Positions 43,582-54,487 of a stretch of DNA of 64,000 nt are shown one piece after another; the stretch's first letter is position 1, and the number at the start of each line of letters is the position of its first letter. Under the pieces are notes generated by a model that made no database searches, had not been told where the DNA came from, and worked only from the letters and a program-made list of their open reading frames with translations. The stretch comes from Camelimonas fluminis. Lineage in GTDB: Bacteria > Pseudomonadota > Alphaproteobacteria > Rhizobiales > Beijerinckiaceae. The DNA lies in assembly GCF_014656355.1 (NCBI RefSeq), contig NZ_BNCG01000003.1, positions 1 through 64,000 of the forward strand, in the 5' to 3' direction. The position numbers and the translations under genes were made by a program.

Positions 43582-45303
43582 TCACACGGCCGGCAGACCT
43601 CCGGCGACATCCGGCCGGAGCGGGGCCATGCCCTGATGATAGTCCACGCCAACCGCTTCGAGCGCCTCGTGCAGCGTCGGGAAAATCCGGTTTTCTCCCA
43701 ACGCCGCGGCGACGCCATGTCGTTCGAGATCTGCGCGCAGGCCGTTGCTGACGCGACCCATGACGACCTGGACGCCCCGCTGCTGCAATTTCTCGATCAG
43801 GGCGCGGAAGACGCGCGCGGCTGAAAAATCGATATTGGTGGTTGCGGAGGCGTCGATGACCAGATCGCGCACCGGCGACGGCGCGGCGGCGACCAGGGCC
43901 TGCGCCGTATCGGCGAAGCCGTCGGCGTTGGCGTAGAACAGGTCAGCGCCGAAGCGGTAGACAATCAGCCCTGGCGCCGTCTGCAATCCCGCCCGCGCCG
44001 GAGCCGGCTCCCAGCGACCGGAGGCGCCCGGCGCCAGAACCGACACGTGCGGGCGGTAGGAATGCCGGACATGGCGGATGAGCGACAGGGCGATGGCCAG
44101 CAGGATGCCCTGCTCGACGCCAATGCAGGGCACGGCCGCGGCTGTCAGGACCGCAAGGCCGCATTCGCCGGGGCTTTCCGCGTAGATCGCCCGCAGCCCC
44201 CTGATGTCGATCATGTTCACCGCGATGGTGAAGACGATGCCCGCGAGCACGGCGTGCGGCAGATATTGCAGCGGTCCGGTCAGGACCAGCAGAATGATCG
44301 CCACGATCACCGCGAAGGTGATCTGCGCTACCTGGCTGCGCGCGCCGCTGCTGTCCGCCATGGCTGTCTGCGTGGGGCTGCCGTTGACGACGAAGGCGCC
44401 GGTGATGGCGGCCCCGGCGTTGGCGGCGGCCAGTCCGAGAATATCGGCGTTGGCGTCCGGCCGCTCGCCATATTTGATGGCGTAGACGCGACTGGTCGCT
44501 GCGCTCTGGGCGAGGATCATCACCACGCACGATCCGGCGACGGGCAATAGCGCAAGGGTTTCGGACCAGGTCACGTCCGGCCAGACCAGCGACGGCAGCC
44601 CACCCGGCGTCGGCCCGATGACGGCGACGCCATGCCCGGCGAAATCAAACCAGGCGCTGGCGGCGATCAGGCCGGCGACGACGACCAGCGGAACCGGAAA
44701 ACGCGGCGCCAGCCGGCGCCCGGCCAGAATGGCGACGACCACACCCGTGGCCAGCGCCAGCTCCAGCATCCTGACCTGCCCAAGCCGCGCCACGATCTCC
44801 TGGATCTGGCCAAGGGTGCGGCGGGTGCTGACGGTCAGCCCCAGCATGTCCGGCGCCATGGCGACGCTGACCTGAACGCCAACGCCGGCCAGAAAGCCGA
44901 CCAGGGTCGTGCGCGACAGGAAATCAGCCAGAAAGCCGAGACGGAACAGGCGCGCCAGCAGCAGCAGGCAAGCCGTTTGCAACGTCAGCATGCCGACCAG
45001 CGCCATGTATTTCGGGCTGCCCAATGCGGCCATCGGCGCGAGCGCCGTGGAGAAAATCGCCGCTGTCGCCGAATCCGCCGCTACGACCAGATGCCGCGAG
45101 GCGCCAAAAATGCTGAACAGCACCAATGGCAGCAGCACCGTGTACAGGCCGGTGACAACCGGCGTGCCGGCGATGCGGGTGTAACCCAGCACCTGCGGGG
45201 CGTTCATCGACGCGAGACTGACGCCGGCCATGACGTCGCGCAGGGCCCCGCGCACGGTCAGGGGTAAAACCCCCAGCAACAGTTTGTCCTGAAACCAACG
45301 CAT
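43582..45303 (-). CDS. SulP-family anion transporter with STAS domain
   Basis: Inner-membrane transporter of the SLC26/SulP family (573 residues from 45303). The membrane domain (about 12 to 14 helices, residues 15-400) has the opening PLTVRGALRDVMAGVSLASM and the repeat region VVAADSATAAIFSTAL. The C-terminal STAS domain (about 440-560) has LVIDASATTNIDFSAARVF, where bacterial STAS domains bind nucleotides or partners. The substrate may be sulfate, bicarbonate or a carboxylate; this is not decidable here. The start is uncertain: ATG at 45303 or TTG at 45330, neither with a strong site. A 27-residue membrane peptide gene follows. Confidence 0.9.
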   Translation of the reverse strand: MRWFQDKLLLGVLPLTVRGALRDVMAGVSLASMNAPQVLGYTRIAGTPVVTGLYTVLLPLVLFSIFGASRHLVVAADSATAAIFSTALAPMAALGSPKYMALVGMLTLQTACLLLLARLFRLGFLADFLSRTTLVGFLAGVGVQVSVAMAPDMLGLTVSTRRTLGQIQEIVARLGQVRMLELALATGVVVAILAGRRLAPRFPVPLVVVAGLIAASAWFDFAGHGVAVIGPTPGGLPSLVWPDVTWSETLALLPVAGSCVVMILAQSAATSRVYAIKYGERPDANADILGLAAANAGAAITGAFVVNGSPTQTAMADSSGARSQVAQITFAVIVAIILLVLTGPLQYLPHAVLAGIVFTIAVNMIDIRGLRAIYAESPGECGLAVLTAAAVPCIGVEQGILLAIALSLIRHVRHSYRPHVSVLAPGASGRWEPAPARAGLQTAPGLIVYRFGADLFYANADGFADTAQALVAAAPSPVRDLVIDASATTNIDFSAARVFRALIEKLQQRGVQVVMGRVSNGLRADLERHGVAAALGENRIFPTLHEALEAVGVDYHQGMAPLRPDVAGGLPAV

Positions 45304-45395
45304 TCGCACGCCGCCCGCCGCCGTCGCCAATCCGTCTCACAGCCGCCCCCGGTTGCAACGCCGCCCGGGTCTGTCCGCCTGCACGCCTGTCCGTT

Positions 45396-46634
45396 TCAGG
45401 GTGGCTGACCGTCCCTTTCCGGCGTCACGGGCGCCGTATCCGCCAGCGTTCGCAGCGCCGCCACGGCTTCGCTGGCGATGACCTGCTCCTCATCGGTGGC
45501 GAGGACAAACACGTCGCGCTGGCTGCCGGCGCCAGTGATGTCGAAGGCATTGGCGGCGTTTTTCGCAGCGTCCAGCCGCACCCCGAGCCACGCCAGCCGC
45601 TCGCAGATCATGGCGCGCATCTCCGGCTGATGCTCGCCAATGCCGGCTGTGAACACCAGGGCGTCAACGCCGCCGGCGGTGGTCGCCAGCCGCGCCGCCT
45701 CCCCGGCGACGCGCAGGGCGAACAGCTCCAGCGCCTCGCGCGCCTCCGGCCGGTCGCTGGCCAGCAGATCGCGCGTGTCGGCGCTGATCCCCGAGACGCC
45801 AAGCAGGCCGGAGCGGCGATAAAGCAGATCCTCCACCTGCTGCAGCGACTGCTGTTTCTGGCCAAACAGATACAGCAGCGCCCCCGGATCGAGCGCGCCG
45901 CACCGCGTCGCCATGGGGACGCCGTCAAGGGTGGAAAAACTCATGCTGCTGTCACGGCTGAGGCCGTTTTCCATGATGCACAGGCTGGCGCCGGAGCCCA
46001 GATGCGCCGCGACCACCCGGCCGGCGGCGACGTCAGGCCGGCGCCGCGCCAGTTCGCCGGCGATGAAAGCGTAGGACAGGCCGTGAAAGCCGTAGCGCAT
46101 CACGCCGGCGTCGTGCAGGGCGCGCGGCAGCGCGAAGCGGCGGGTCAGGTCCGCATTGGAGGCGTGAAAGGCGGTGTCGAACGACGCTGTCTGTTTCAGG
46201 CCCGGCCGCAACCGGGCGATCGCCCGGACCAGTTTCAGGGCCTGGGGCTGATGCAGGGGCGCCAGCGGCGTCAGGCTGTCCATGCGCGCCAGCGCGGCGT
46301 CATCGATCACCACCGGCGTCGCGAACAGGTTGCCGCCATGCACGACCCGGTGGCCCACCGCCGCCAGTTCATCCAGATCGAAATGCCAGGACAACCGGCC
46401 GAACGCTTCCGAGAGAACCTCATCCAGCTCCCCATCCGCCGGCGCCGCCAGTTCGATGTCGAAATGGTCCGGCCCTTCCGTGAGGCCGAAGCGCAACGGG
46501 GCGCGATGAAAATCGATCATCCCCTTGCCAATGCGGCGCGGGGGCGCGCCATCGCCGCCGGCGTCCAGCGCGAACAGGCCAATCTTCACCGTGGACGAAC
46601 CGGCGTTGAAGGTGACCAGCAGTTTTCCGTTCAT
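45396..46634 (-). CDS. ackA: acetate kinase
   Basis: Acetate/propionate kinase of the ASKHA fold (412 residues): acetyl phosphate plus ADP gives acetate plus ATP. The phosphate-1 motif is TFNAGSSTVKIGLF; the active-site Arg is in VGHRVVHGG; HLGSGASLCIMENG and DGVPMATRCGALDPG are the adenosine/phosphate motifs. Two variations from the E. coli pattern are visible: APLHQPQ where most have APLHNPA, and YGFHGLSYAFI, where the second His of GFHGTSH is Tyr. The start is ATG 46634 (AAGG upstream); the frame is open to 46829, but that part is low-complexity. Phosphoketolase, the likely source of acetyl phosphate, is at 52059-54464. Confidence 0.92.
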   Translation of the reverse strand: MNGKLLVTFNAGSSTVKIGLFALDAGGDGAPPRRIGKGMIDFHRAPLRFGLTEGPDHFDIELAAPADGELDEVLSEAFGRLSWHFDLDELAAVGHRVVHGGNLFATPVVIDDAALARMDSLTPLAPLHQPQALKLVRAIARLRPGLKQTASFDTAFHASNADLTRRFALPRALHDAGVMRYGFHGLSYAFIAGELARRRPDVAAGRVVAAHLGSGASLCIMENGLSRDSSMSFSTLDGVPMATRCGALDPGALLYLFGQKQQSLQQVEDLLYRRSGLLGVSGISADTRDLLASDRPEAREALELFALRVAGEAARLATTAGGVDALVFTAGIGEHQPEMRAMICERLAWLGVRLDAAKNAANAFDITGAGSQRDVFVLATDEEQVIASEAVAALRTLADTAPVTPERDGQPP

Positions 46635-46998
46635 CGCCGCGCCCTTCGACATTCGCGTTGCTGGACATCGCATTGCTGGACATCGCGCTCCCCGGGCGCC
46701 CCCGCCGCCGGCAACGAACCAGGGCGCGGCGACAGACGGGCTGCGGTCCGGGCCGGGCGCGCGCCATCCGCCACCCGGGCCCTGCCGCCGCTTTCTCCGG
46801 ATTGTTACTTTACCGCCCGGCAGGGTCAATCATCGTGGGGCGGTATCCGCGCCCTGCCCTGGCTTCACCGGGGGCCGCCGGCGGAGAACCAATGGAACCA
46901 TCGTTGACGAACAACTGTTCCATATTGAAAACGCCCCGCGCCGGTGTAGCCTGCCCGTGGCGTGAGTTCAGCGCATCGCATATCGGAGTTCCGTAACA
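46635..46998. other. divergent gap between ackA and the HlyD-type exporter
   Basis: About 360 bases with no gene. It contains a tandem duplication of TTGCTGGACATCGC starting near 46660 (two 15-base copies). Promoters for both directions are expected here but none could be assigned. Confidence 0.4.
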
Positions 46999-48066
46999 AT
47001 GGCTTCTTCTGGCAGGCGTTGGGCAGCGCTGGCGCTCGCAATTGTCGTCGCGGCTGGCGGTTATTACGCCTGGCGCAAGTTCGGGCCGCAGGATCTGCCG
47101 CAAGGGATCGCCAGCGGCAACGGCCGCATCGAGGCGGTCGAGATCGACATTTCGACAAAATCCCCCGGGCGCATCAAGGAAATCCTCGTCGATGAAGGCG
47201 ACTTCGTCGAACCGGGACAGGTGTTGGCGCGGATGGACACCGAGCAGCTCGAAAGCCGGCGCAAACAGGCCGAGGCGGAGAAGCGTCGCGCCGAGATCAG
47301 CATCGAAACCGCCGGAAATCTGGTGAAGCAGCGCGAGGCCGAGCGCGAGGCCGCCGCCGCCGTGGTGGCGCAACGCGAGGCGCAGCTTGACGTGGCCACG
47401 CGCAAATATGAACGCTCACAACACCTCATCCGCACCAACGCCACCAGCCAGCAGACGCTGGATGATGACCGCGCCGCCGAGCAGGGCGCGCGCGCCGCGC
47501 TCGGCGCGGCGAAGGCGCAACTGGCGGCGACCGAAGCCGGCATCAGCGCCGCCAGGGCCCAGGTCGTGGACGCGAAAGCCGCGGTTGACGCCGCTCAGGC
47601 GGCCATCACCACCATCGTCACGGACATTAACGACAGCACCCTCAGGGCGCCGCGCGCCGGGCGGATCCAGTATCGCGTCGCCCAGCCCGGCGAGGTGCTG
47701 TCCGCCGGTGGTCGCGTCCTCAACCTGGTCGACGTCGGCGATGTATTCATGACCTTCTTCCTGCCAACCGCGCAGGCGGGCCGCGTGGCGCTGGGCAGCG
47801 ACGTGCGCCTGGTGCTCGACGCGGCGCCGCAATATGTGATTCCGGCGAAGATCAGCTTCGTCTCCGACGTGGCCCAGTTCACGCCCAAGTCGGTGGAGAC
47901 GGAGGAAGAGCGGCAGAAACTGATGTTCCGCGTGAAGGCGAAAATCCCGGGAGAATTGCTGAAGAAACACGTGCGCCAGGTCAAAACCGGCCTCCCCGGC
48001 ATGGCCTATGTCAAGGTTGACCCTGCCGCCGAATGGCCCGCCCACCTCGCCAGAACGGTCCAGTAA
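46999..48066 (+). CDS. HlyD-family membrane-fusion protein (YhiI/YbhG type)
   Basis: Periplasmic adaptor of an ABC exporter (355 residues). One N-terminal membrane anchor ([18 protein letters not shown]) precedes a biotinyl-lipoyl-like half ([20 protein letters not shown]). A long Glu/Ala/Arg-rich coiled-coil hairpin follows (about 85-205), then the second half ([20 protein letters not shown]) and a beta-barrel. GGAG lies about 10 bases before the ATG. The next gene starts 2 bases after its stop. The trio HlyD, RbbA-type ATPase and ABC-2 permease is the same order as E. coli yhiI-rbbA-yhhJ. Confidence 0.92.
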   Translation: MASSGRRWAALALAIVVAAGGYYAWRKFGPQDLPQGIASGNGRIEAVEIDISTKSPGRIKEILVDEGDFVEPGQVLARMDTEQLESRRKQAEAEKRRAEISIETAGNLVKQREAEREAAAAVVAQREAQLDVATRKYERSQHLIRTNATSQQTLDDDRAAEQGARAALGAAKAQLAATEAGISAARAQVVDAKAAVDAAQAAITTIVTDINDSTLRAPRAGRIQYRVAQPGEVLSAGGRVLNLVDVGDVFMTFFLPTAQAGRVALGSDVRLVLDAAPQYVIPAKISFVSDVAQFTPKSVETEEERQKLMFRVKAKIPGELLKKHVRQVKTGLPGMAYVKVDPAAEWPAHLARTVQ

Positions 48067-48068
48067 TC

Positions 48069-50867
48069 ATGACGGACCCGGCGGCCACGCGCCCGCACCA
48101 GACCGGACCGGAACCGGCGACAGAAGCGCCGGCGGTCCGGCTGCGCAACGTCAGCCTGTCCTATGGCGCGACGCGGGCCCTGAAGGACATTACCCTGGAG
48201 ATTCCAGGCGGCTGCATGGTCGGCGTCATCGGACCGGACGGCGTCGGCAAGTCGACGCTGATGTCGCTGATCGCCGGCGCCCGCGTCATGCAGGAGGGGC
48301 AGATCGAGAGCCTGGGCGCGGATATCGCCAGCGCCCGGCAGCGGCAGCAGGTGCTGCCGCGCATCGCCTACATGCCCCAGGGACTGGGCAAGAACCTCTA
48401 TCCGACGTTGTCAGTGTTCGAGAACGTCGACTTTTTCGGCCGCCTGTTCGGCCACAACCGGGCTGAGCGCGAGCGCCGCATCGCCGAATTGCTGGCCCAT
48501 ACCGGCATGTCCCGCTTCGCCGATCGCCCGGCGGGCAAGCTGTCCGGCGGCATGAAGCAGAAAGCCAGCCTGTGCTGCTCGCTGATCCACGATCCCGATC
48601 TGCTGATCCTCGACGAACCGACCACCGGCGTTGACCCGCTGTCGCGCCGCCAGTTCTGGGAGCTGATTGACATCATTCGCGCCGGACGGCGGGGCATGAG
48701 CGTCATTGTCTCCACCGCCTATATGGAGGAGGCGGCGCGTTTCGACTGGCTGATCGCCATGAACGCCGGCGAAATCCTCGCCACCGGATCGCCGCAAGAA
48801 CTGCTGGAGCGGACCGGCGCGCCCAACCTCGACGCGGCCTTCGTCGCCCTGTTGCCGGAAGAGGCGCGGCGCGATCACCACCAGGTGGTCATTCCGCCCC
48901 GCCCCGCCGGCGACACGGCGGACATCGCCATTGAGGCCGAGCACGTCACCGTGAAGTTCGGCGATTTCACCGCCGTCAATGACGTGAGTTTCCGCATCCC
49001 TCGCGGCGAGATCTTTGGTTTTCTAGGCTCCAACGGTTGCGGCAAGACCACGACCATGAAAGTGCTGGCCGGCCTGTTGCCGGCAAGCGAAGGCGTGGCG
49101 CGCCTGTTCGGCGGCGAGGTCGACCCCAGGGACATGGCGGTGCGCCAGCGCGTTGGCTACATGAGCCAGGCGTTCTCGCTCTACACGGAGCTGACCGTCA
49201 GCCAGAACCTGAAGCTGCATGCGGAGCTGTTCGGCATGGCGGCCGGGACCATCGGCCCGCGCATGCGCGAACTGGCCAGCCGGTTCGATCTCGAAGACGT
49301 CATGGACGCCCTGCCGGACGATTTGCCGCTCGGCGTGCGCCAGCGACTGTCGCTGGCCGTCGCCATCATCCACGGCCCGGACATCCTGATCCTCGACGAG
49401 CCGACATCGGGCGTCGATCCGGTGGCGCGCGACAATTTCTGGCGGATCCTTTCCGACCTGTCGCGGCAGGACAATGTCACGATCTTTGTCTCGACCCACT
49501 TCATGAATGAAGCCGGCTGGTGCGACCGCATTTCGCTGATGCACGCCGGGCGCGTGCTGATTTCCGATACGCCGGAAGCAATCACCCAAGCCTACCACGC
49601 CGACACGCTGGAAAACGCCTTCATCGCCTGCCTTGAGGAGGCGGTGAAGCAGACCGACCCGGCCGCCGGGCAGGCGCCGGCGGCGGAGCCCGGCGGAGCC
49701 GGCGCGGCGACGCCTGAACGCGAAAGCCATATCCGGCGCGGCTTCGACGCCCGGCGAATGCTGGCCTACTCCCGGCGCGAGGCGCTCGAACTGCGCCGGG
49801 ACCCGATCCGGGCCACCCTGGCGATCATCGGCACGGTGCTGCTGATGTTCGTCATCGGCTACGGCGTCAACATGGACGTGGAGAACCTGAGCTTCGCGGT
49901 GCTCGACCGGGACAACACCACCACGAGCCGCGACTACGCCCTGCAGATTTCCGGCTCGCGCTATTTCACCAAGAAGCCGCCCATCGCCAGCTATGAGGAG
50001 CTGGACAGGCGGATGCGCAGCGGCGACATCAGCCTCGCCATCGAAATTCCCCCCGGCTTCGCGAGGGACGCGGCGCGCGGGCGCCCGGTCGAGGTCGCCG
50101 CCTGGATCGACGGCGCCATGCCGCAACGGGCCGAAACCATCCGCGGCTACGTGCAGGGGATGCACGCCGCCTGGCTGCAACAGAAGACGCGGGAGCTGCT
50201 GGGCAACGCCTCCGGCGCGGGCGCGTTCCAGATTGCCATCCGCTACCGCTACAACCCGGACCTGCAAAGCCTTGTGGCCATGGTCCCGGCGGTCATCCCC
50301 CTGTTGTTGCTGATGATCCCCTCGATGCTGTCGGCGCTGTCGGTGGTGCGGGAGAAGGAACTCGGCTCGATCATCAATTTCTATGTGACGCCGGTGACAA
50401 AGCTGGAATTCCTGCTCGGCAAGCAGGCGCCGTATGTGGGGCTGGCGTTCATCAATTTCCTGATGATGACGGCGTTTGCCGTGTTCATTTTCAAGGTGCC
50501 GCTGACAGGCAGCTTTCTGACCCTGGCGGCGGCGGCGCTCATCTACGGCTTCATCACCACCAGCATGGGCCTGGTCATCTCCACCTTCATTCGCAGCCAG
50601 ATCGCGGCGATTTTCGCCACCGCGCTGATCACGCTGATCCCAGCCGTGCAGTATTCGGGGATCATTGATCCGGTGTCGTCGCTGCAGGGCGTCGGCGCCT
50701 TCATTGGCCAGATCTATCCAGCGACCTATTTCGTGACGATCTCGCGCGGCGTATTCTCGAAGGGCCTTGATTTCAGCGACCTGGCCAGCTCCTTCATTCC
50801 CCTGCTGATCGCGGCGCCGGCGCTCACCGGCCTTGGCGTCGCGCTCCTGAAGAAACAGGCGAGCTGA
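48069..50867 (+). CDS. rbbA: RbbA-type ABC transporter, two ATPase domains fused to ABC-2 permease
   Basis: 932-residue fusion. Nucleotide domain 1 (about 25-250) has Walker [10 protein letters not shown], signature LSGGMKQK and Walker [14 protein letters not shown]. Domain 2 (about 290-510) has [10 protein letters not shown], a signature degenerated to [12 protein letters not shown] and Walker [14 protein letters not shown]. The C-terminal half is an ABC-2 permease with one helix, a large external loop and five further helices ([20 protein letters not shown] and so on). E. coli RbbA was described as ribosome-bound, but the fold and neighbours fit an exporter. ATG 48069 is 2 bases after the HlyD stop. 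The substrate is unknown. Confidence 0.93.
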   Translation: MTDPAATRPHQTGPEPATEAPAVRLRNVSLSYGATRALKDITLEIPGGCMVGVIGPDGVGKSTLMSLIAGARVMQEGQIESLGADIASARQRQQVLPRIAYMPQGLGKNLYPTLSVFENVDFFGRLFGHNRAERERRIAELLAHTGMSRFADRPAGKLSGGMKQKASLCCSLIHDPDLLILDEPTTGVDPLSRRQFWELIDIIRAGRRGMSVIVSTAYMEEAARFDWLIAMNAGEILATGSPQELLERTGAPNLDAAFVALLPEEARRDHHQVVIPPRPAGDTADIAIEAEHVTVKFGDFTAVNDVSFRIPRGEIFGFLGSNGCGKTTTMKVLAGLLPASEGVARLFGGEVDPRDMAVRQRVGYMSQAFSLYTELTVSQNLKLHAELFGMAAGTIGPRMRELASRFDLEDVMDALPDDLPLGVRQRLSLAVAIIHGPDILILDEPTSGVDPVARDNFWRILSDLSRQDNVTIFVSTHFMNEAGWCDRISLMHAGRVLISDTPEAITQAYHADTLENAFIACLEEAVKQTDPAAGQAPAAEPGGAGAATPERESHIRRGFDARRMLAYSRREALELRRDPIRATLAIIGTVLLMFVIGYGVNMDVENLSFAVLDRDNTTTSRDYALQISGSRYFTKKPPIASYEELDRRMRSGDISLAIEIPPGFARDAARGRPVEVAAWIDGAMPQRAETIRGYVQGMHAAWLQQKTRELLGNASGAGAFQIAIRYRYNPDLQSLVAMVPAVIPLLLLMIPSMLSALSVVREKELGSIINFYVTPVTKLEFLLGKQAPYVGLAFINFLMMTAFAVFIFKVPLTGSFLTLAAAALIYGFITTSMGLVISTFIRSQIAAIFATALITLIPAVQYSGIIDPVSSLQGVGAFIGQIYPATYFVTISRGVFSKGLDFSDLASSFIPLLIAAPALTGLGVALLKKQAS

Positions 50868-50868
50868 C

Positions 50869-51981
50869 ATGCGCATCGCCAACGTGGCCCGGCTGGGCGT
50901 AAAGGAATTGCGCGGCCTCGGACGGGATCCGATGATGCTGCTGCTGATCGTCTACGCCTTCACCCTGGCGATCTACACGGCCGCGAGAGCCATGCCGGAG
51001 ACGCTCAACCAGGCGGCCATCGCCATCGTCGATGAAGACAATTCGCCGGTTTCCGCCCGCATCGCCACGGCGTTCTATCCGCCCTATTTCGTGTCGCCGC
51101 GCCACATCTCCGCCCATGAGATGGACCGGCGCATGGATTCAGGTCTCGACACCTTCGCGATCGACATTCCCCCCAACTTCCAGCGCGACCTGCTGGCGGG
51201 GCGCTCCCCGGCGATCCAGCTCAACGTCGACGCCACGCGCATGAGCCAGGCCTTCACCGGCGGCGGCTACATCCAGTCCATCCTGACCAGCGAGGTCGCC
51301 GAGTACCTGAACCGGCGGCGCAGCATCACCGCCCTGCCGGTCGAGCTGACCCTGCGCGCCCGCTTCAACCAGGAGCTGAACAAGAGCTGGTTCGGCGCCA
51401 TCAACAACATCATCTCGTCGATCACCATGCTGTCGATCATCCTCACCGGCGCGGCGCTGATCCGGGAACGCGAGCATGGCACCATCGAGCACCTGCTGGT
51501 GATGCCGGTGACGCCGACCGAGATCATGGTGAGCAAGATCTGGTCCATGGGTCTGGTCGTCCTGCTGGCGTCCGCCATGTCGCTGACCTTCGTCGTCCAG
51601 GGGGCCCTGGGCATTCCCATCGAAGGCTCGACCCTGCTGTTCCTGGCCGGCGCGGCGCTGATGCTGTTCGCCACCACCAGCCTGGGCATTTTTCTGGCGA
51701 CCGTGGCGGGCTCGATGCCGCAGTTCGGGCTGCTGTTGATGCTGGTGCTGATTCCGCTGCAACTGCTTTCCGGCGGCGTCACCCCGCGCGAAAGCATGCC
51801 GGAGATCATCCAGACCATCATGCTCGCGGCGCCGAACACGCATTTCATCATCCTGTCGCAGGCCATCCTGTTTCGTGGGGCGGGCTTCGACGTGGTGTGG
51901 CCGCAGTTCCTGGCCCTCGCCGGCATCGGCCTGGCGCTGTTCCTGTTCTCGTTGCAGCGCTTCCGGCGGTTCCTGCGATAG
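50869..51981 (+). CDS. ABC-2 type permease (YhhJ-like)
   Basis: Inner-membrane ABC-2 permease (370 residues), partner of the RbbA-type protein. A first helix (DPMMLLLIVYAFTLAIYTAA) is followed by an external domain of about 150 residues and five helices (AINNIISSITMLSIILTGAA, then EHGTIEHLLVMPVTPTEIM). The stretch EREHGTIEHLLVMPVTPTE is the family hallmark that contacts the ATPase. It starts 1 base after the upstream stop, so the three genes form one coupled operon. It works with an outer-membrane factor that is not encoded here. Confidence 0.93.
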   Translation: MRIANVARLGVKELRGLGRDPMMLLLIVYAFTLAIYTAARAMPETLNQAAIAIVDEDNSPVSARIATAFYPPYFVSPRHISAHEMDRRMDSGLDTFAIDIPPNFQRDLLAGRSPAIQLNVDATRMSQAFTGGGYIQSILTSEVAEYLNRRRSITALPVELTLRARFNQELNKSWFGAINNIISSITMLSIILTGAALIREREHGTIEHLLVMPVTPTEIMVSKIWSMGLVVLLASAMSLTFVVQGALGIPIEGSTLLFLAGAALMLFATTSLGIFLATVAGSMPQFGLLLMLVLIPLQLLSGGVTPRESMPEIIQTIMLAAPNTHFIILSQAILFRGAGFDVVWPQFLALAGIGLALFLFSLQRFRRFLR

Positions 51982-52058
51982 CACCCGGAACACTGGCCCG
52001 AACATCGTTTTGCAGGGCGCCTGGATCGCGCCCGCCCCTGAACTGACTGGAGGCAGCC

Positions 52059-54464
52059 ATGAGCGACATCCAAAGCCATCACGGGGAGCCCGCGCTTGAC
52101 GCAACGGAGTTGTCGCTGATCGACCGCTACTGGCGCGCCGCGAACTACCTGTCGGTGGGCCAGATCTATCTGATGGACAATCCGCTGCTGCGCCAGCCGC
52201 TGGAGCCGGAGCACATCAAGCCGCGGCTGCTCGGCCACTGGGGCACCACGCCCGGGCTGAATTTCATCTACGCCCACCTCAACCGCGTCATCCGCAAGCG
52301 CGACGCCAACGTCATCTACATTTGCGGCCCCGGCCACGGTGGGCCGGGCATGGTCGCCAACACCTGGCTGGAAGGCGTCTATTCCGAGGTGTACCCGCAT
52401 GTCAGCGCCGACGCGGCGGGCATGCGCCGGCTGTTCAGGCAGTTCTCGTTCCCCGGCGGCGTTCCCAGCCACGTCGCGCCGGAGACGCCGGGCTCGATCC
52501 ATGAGGGCGGCGAACTCGGCTATTCCCTCGCGCACGCCTATGGCGCCGCTTTCGACAATCCCGACCTGGTCGTCGCCTGCGTGGTTGGCGACGGCGAGGC
52601 CGAAACCGGGCCGCTGGCCACCGCCTGGCACTCCAACAAGTTCCTCAACCCGGTCCGCGACGGCGTGGTGCTGCCGATCCTGCACCTGAATGGCTACAAG
52701 ATCGCCAATCCGACCGTGCTGGCGCGCCTCTCCGACGACGATTTGCGGGCCCTGTTCACCGGCTATGGCTATGAGCCGGTCTTCATCGAGGGCCACGAGC
52801 CTGTGGCCATGCACCAGTTGATGGCCGCGACGCTTGACCGGATTTTCGACCGCTTCGCCGACATCCGCCGCGCCGCGTCGCTGAAATCGCCGGAGCGGCC
52901 ACGCTGGCCGATGATCATCCTGCGCAGCCCCAAGGGCTGGACCGGGCCCAAAATCGTCGACGGCAAGATGGTGGAGAACACCTGGCGGGCGCATCAGGTG
53001 CCGGTCGACGCCTGCCGGACCAACGCCGGCCACCGCCAGATTCTGGAGGACTGGCTGAAGAGCTACGATCCCCACGACCTGTTCGATGACAACGGCGCGC
53101 TCAAGCCAGAATTGCAGGCGCTGGCGCCGGAGGGCGTGCGCCGCATGGGCGCCAATCCGCACGCCAACGGCGGTCTGCTGACCCGGCCGCTGGTCACGCC
53201 TGATTTCCGGCAGTACGCGGCCCCCGTGACGGAGCCGGGCGACAGGGAAGGTCAGGCGACGTTGATCCTCGGCCAGTATCTGCGCGACGTCATGCGGCTC
53301 AACGCCAGTTCCGCGAACTTCCGCGTCTTCGGCCCCGACGAAACCGCCTCCAACCGCCTGTCAGCGGTGTTCGAGGCCACCGACCGGGTCTGGATGGCTG
53401 AGACCCTCGACGGCGACGACCACCTCTCCGCCGACGGTCGGGTAATGGAAATTCTCAGCGAGCACATGTGCCAGGGCTGGCTTGAGGGCTATCTGCTCAC
53501 CGGACGCCATGGCTTCTTCTCCTGTTACGAAGCCTTCATCCACATCATCGACTCCATGTTCAGCCAGCACGCCAAATGGCTGCAGGTGTCGCGCGAGCTG
53601 GAATGGCGCAAGCCGGTGCCGTCGCTGAACTATCTGCTGACCTCCCACGTCTGGCGTCAGGATCACAACGGCTTCTCCCACCAGGATCCGGGCTTCGTCG
53701 ATCTCGTCGCCAACAAGAATCCGGAGATTGTGCGGGTGTATTTCCCGCCGGACGCCAACACCCTGCTGTGGGTGGGCGATCACTGCCTGAAAACCTGGGA
53801 CCGGGTGAACGTCATTGTCGCCGGCAAGCAGCCGGAGCCGCAGTGGCTGACCATGGATGAGGCCGTCCGCCATTGCGAGGCCGGCGCCGGCGTCTGGCAT
53901 TGGGCCGGCACCGAGGATGGCCTGGAGCCGGACGTGGTGATGGCCTGCGCCGGCGACGTGCCGACCAAGGAGACGCTGGCGGCCATCGACCTGCTGCGCC
54001 AGAACCTGCCGCACCTGCGCATCCGCATGGTGAATGTGGTGGACCTGATGACGCTGCAGGACCCGCAACACCATCCGCACGGCATGACCGACGCGGAATT
54101 CGACCGGCTGTTCACGTCCAGCCGGCCCGTGATTTTCGCCTATCACGGCTATCCGTACCTGATCCACCGCCTTGTCTACAAACGCCGCAACCACCCCAAT
54201 TTCCACGTGCGCGGCTACATCGAACAGGGCACGACGACAACGCCGTTCGACATGACCGTGCTGAACGAACTCGATCGCTACCATCTGGCCATCGAGGCGA
54301 TCCGCCGGCTGCCGATCCTGCAGGAAAAGGGCGCGGCGGTGATCGCCGGCTTCGAGGAGAAGCTGCGCAAGCACCACGACTGGATCCGTGAGCATGGCGA
54401 GGACATGCCCGAGGTGCGGGAGTGGCGCTGGACCTGGGGCAGAGGCGAAAACGAACCCGGCTGA
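52059..54464 (+). CDS. xfp: phosphoketolase (XFP)
   Basis: Thiamine-diphosphate enzyme that splits xylulose 5-phosphate or fructose 6-phosphate with phosphate into acetyl phosphate plus glyceraldehyde 3-phosphate or erythrose 4-phosphate. 801 residues, the usual size. The family signature [19 protein letters not shown] and the ThDP site [14 protein letters not shown] are intact, as are [15 protein letters not shown] and the C-terminal [22 protein letters not shown] lies 5 bases before the ATG. It stands between the exporter operon and the MgtC-like gene. With acetate kinase (45396-46634) it makes acetate and ATP from sugar phosphates; no phosphotransacetylase is seen in the window. Confidence 0.96.
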   Translation: MSDIQSHHGEPALDATELSLIDRYWRAANYLSVGQIYLMDNPLLRQPLEPEHIKPRLLGHWGTTPGLNFIYAHLNRVIRKRDANVIYICGPGHGGPGMVANTWLEGVYSEVYPHVSADAAGMRRLFRQFSFPGGVPSHVAPETPGSIHEGGELGYSLAHAYGAAFDNPDLVVACVVGDGEAETGPLATAWHSNKFLNPVRDGVVLPILHLNGYKIANPTVLARLSDDDLRALFTGYGYEPVFIEGHEPVAMHQLMAATLDRIFDRFADIRRAASLKSPERPRWPMIILRSPKGWTGPKIVDGKMVENTWRAHQVPVDACRTNAGHRQILEDWLKSYDPHDLFDDNGALKPELQALAPEGVRRMGANPHANGGLLTRPLVTPDFRQYAAPVTEPGDREGQATLILGQYLRDVMRLNASSANFRVFGPDETASNRLSAVFEATDRVWMAETLDGDDHLSADGRVMEILSEHMCQGWLEGYLLTGRHGFFSCYEAFIHIIDSMFSQHAKWLQVSRELEWRKPVPSLNYLLTSHVWRQDHNGFSHQDPGFVDLVANKNPEIVRVYFPPDANTLLWVGDHCLKTWDRVNVIVAGKQPEPQWLTMDEAVRHCEAGAGVWHWAGTEDGLEPDVVMACAGDVPTKETLAAIDLLRQNLPHLRIRMVNVVDLMTLQDPQHHPHGMTDAEFDRLFTSSRPVIFAYHGYPYLIHRLVYKRRNHPNFHVRGYIEQGTTTTPFDMTVLNELDRYHLAIEAIRRLPILQEKGAAVIAGFEEKLRKHHDWIREHGEDMPEVREWRWTWGRGENEPG

Positions 54465-54487
54465 ACCGGGCCAGCGCGGAGGCCGCC

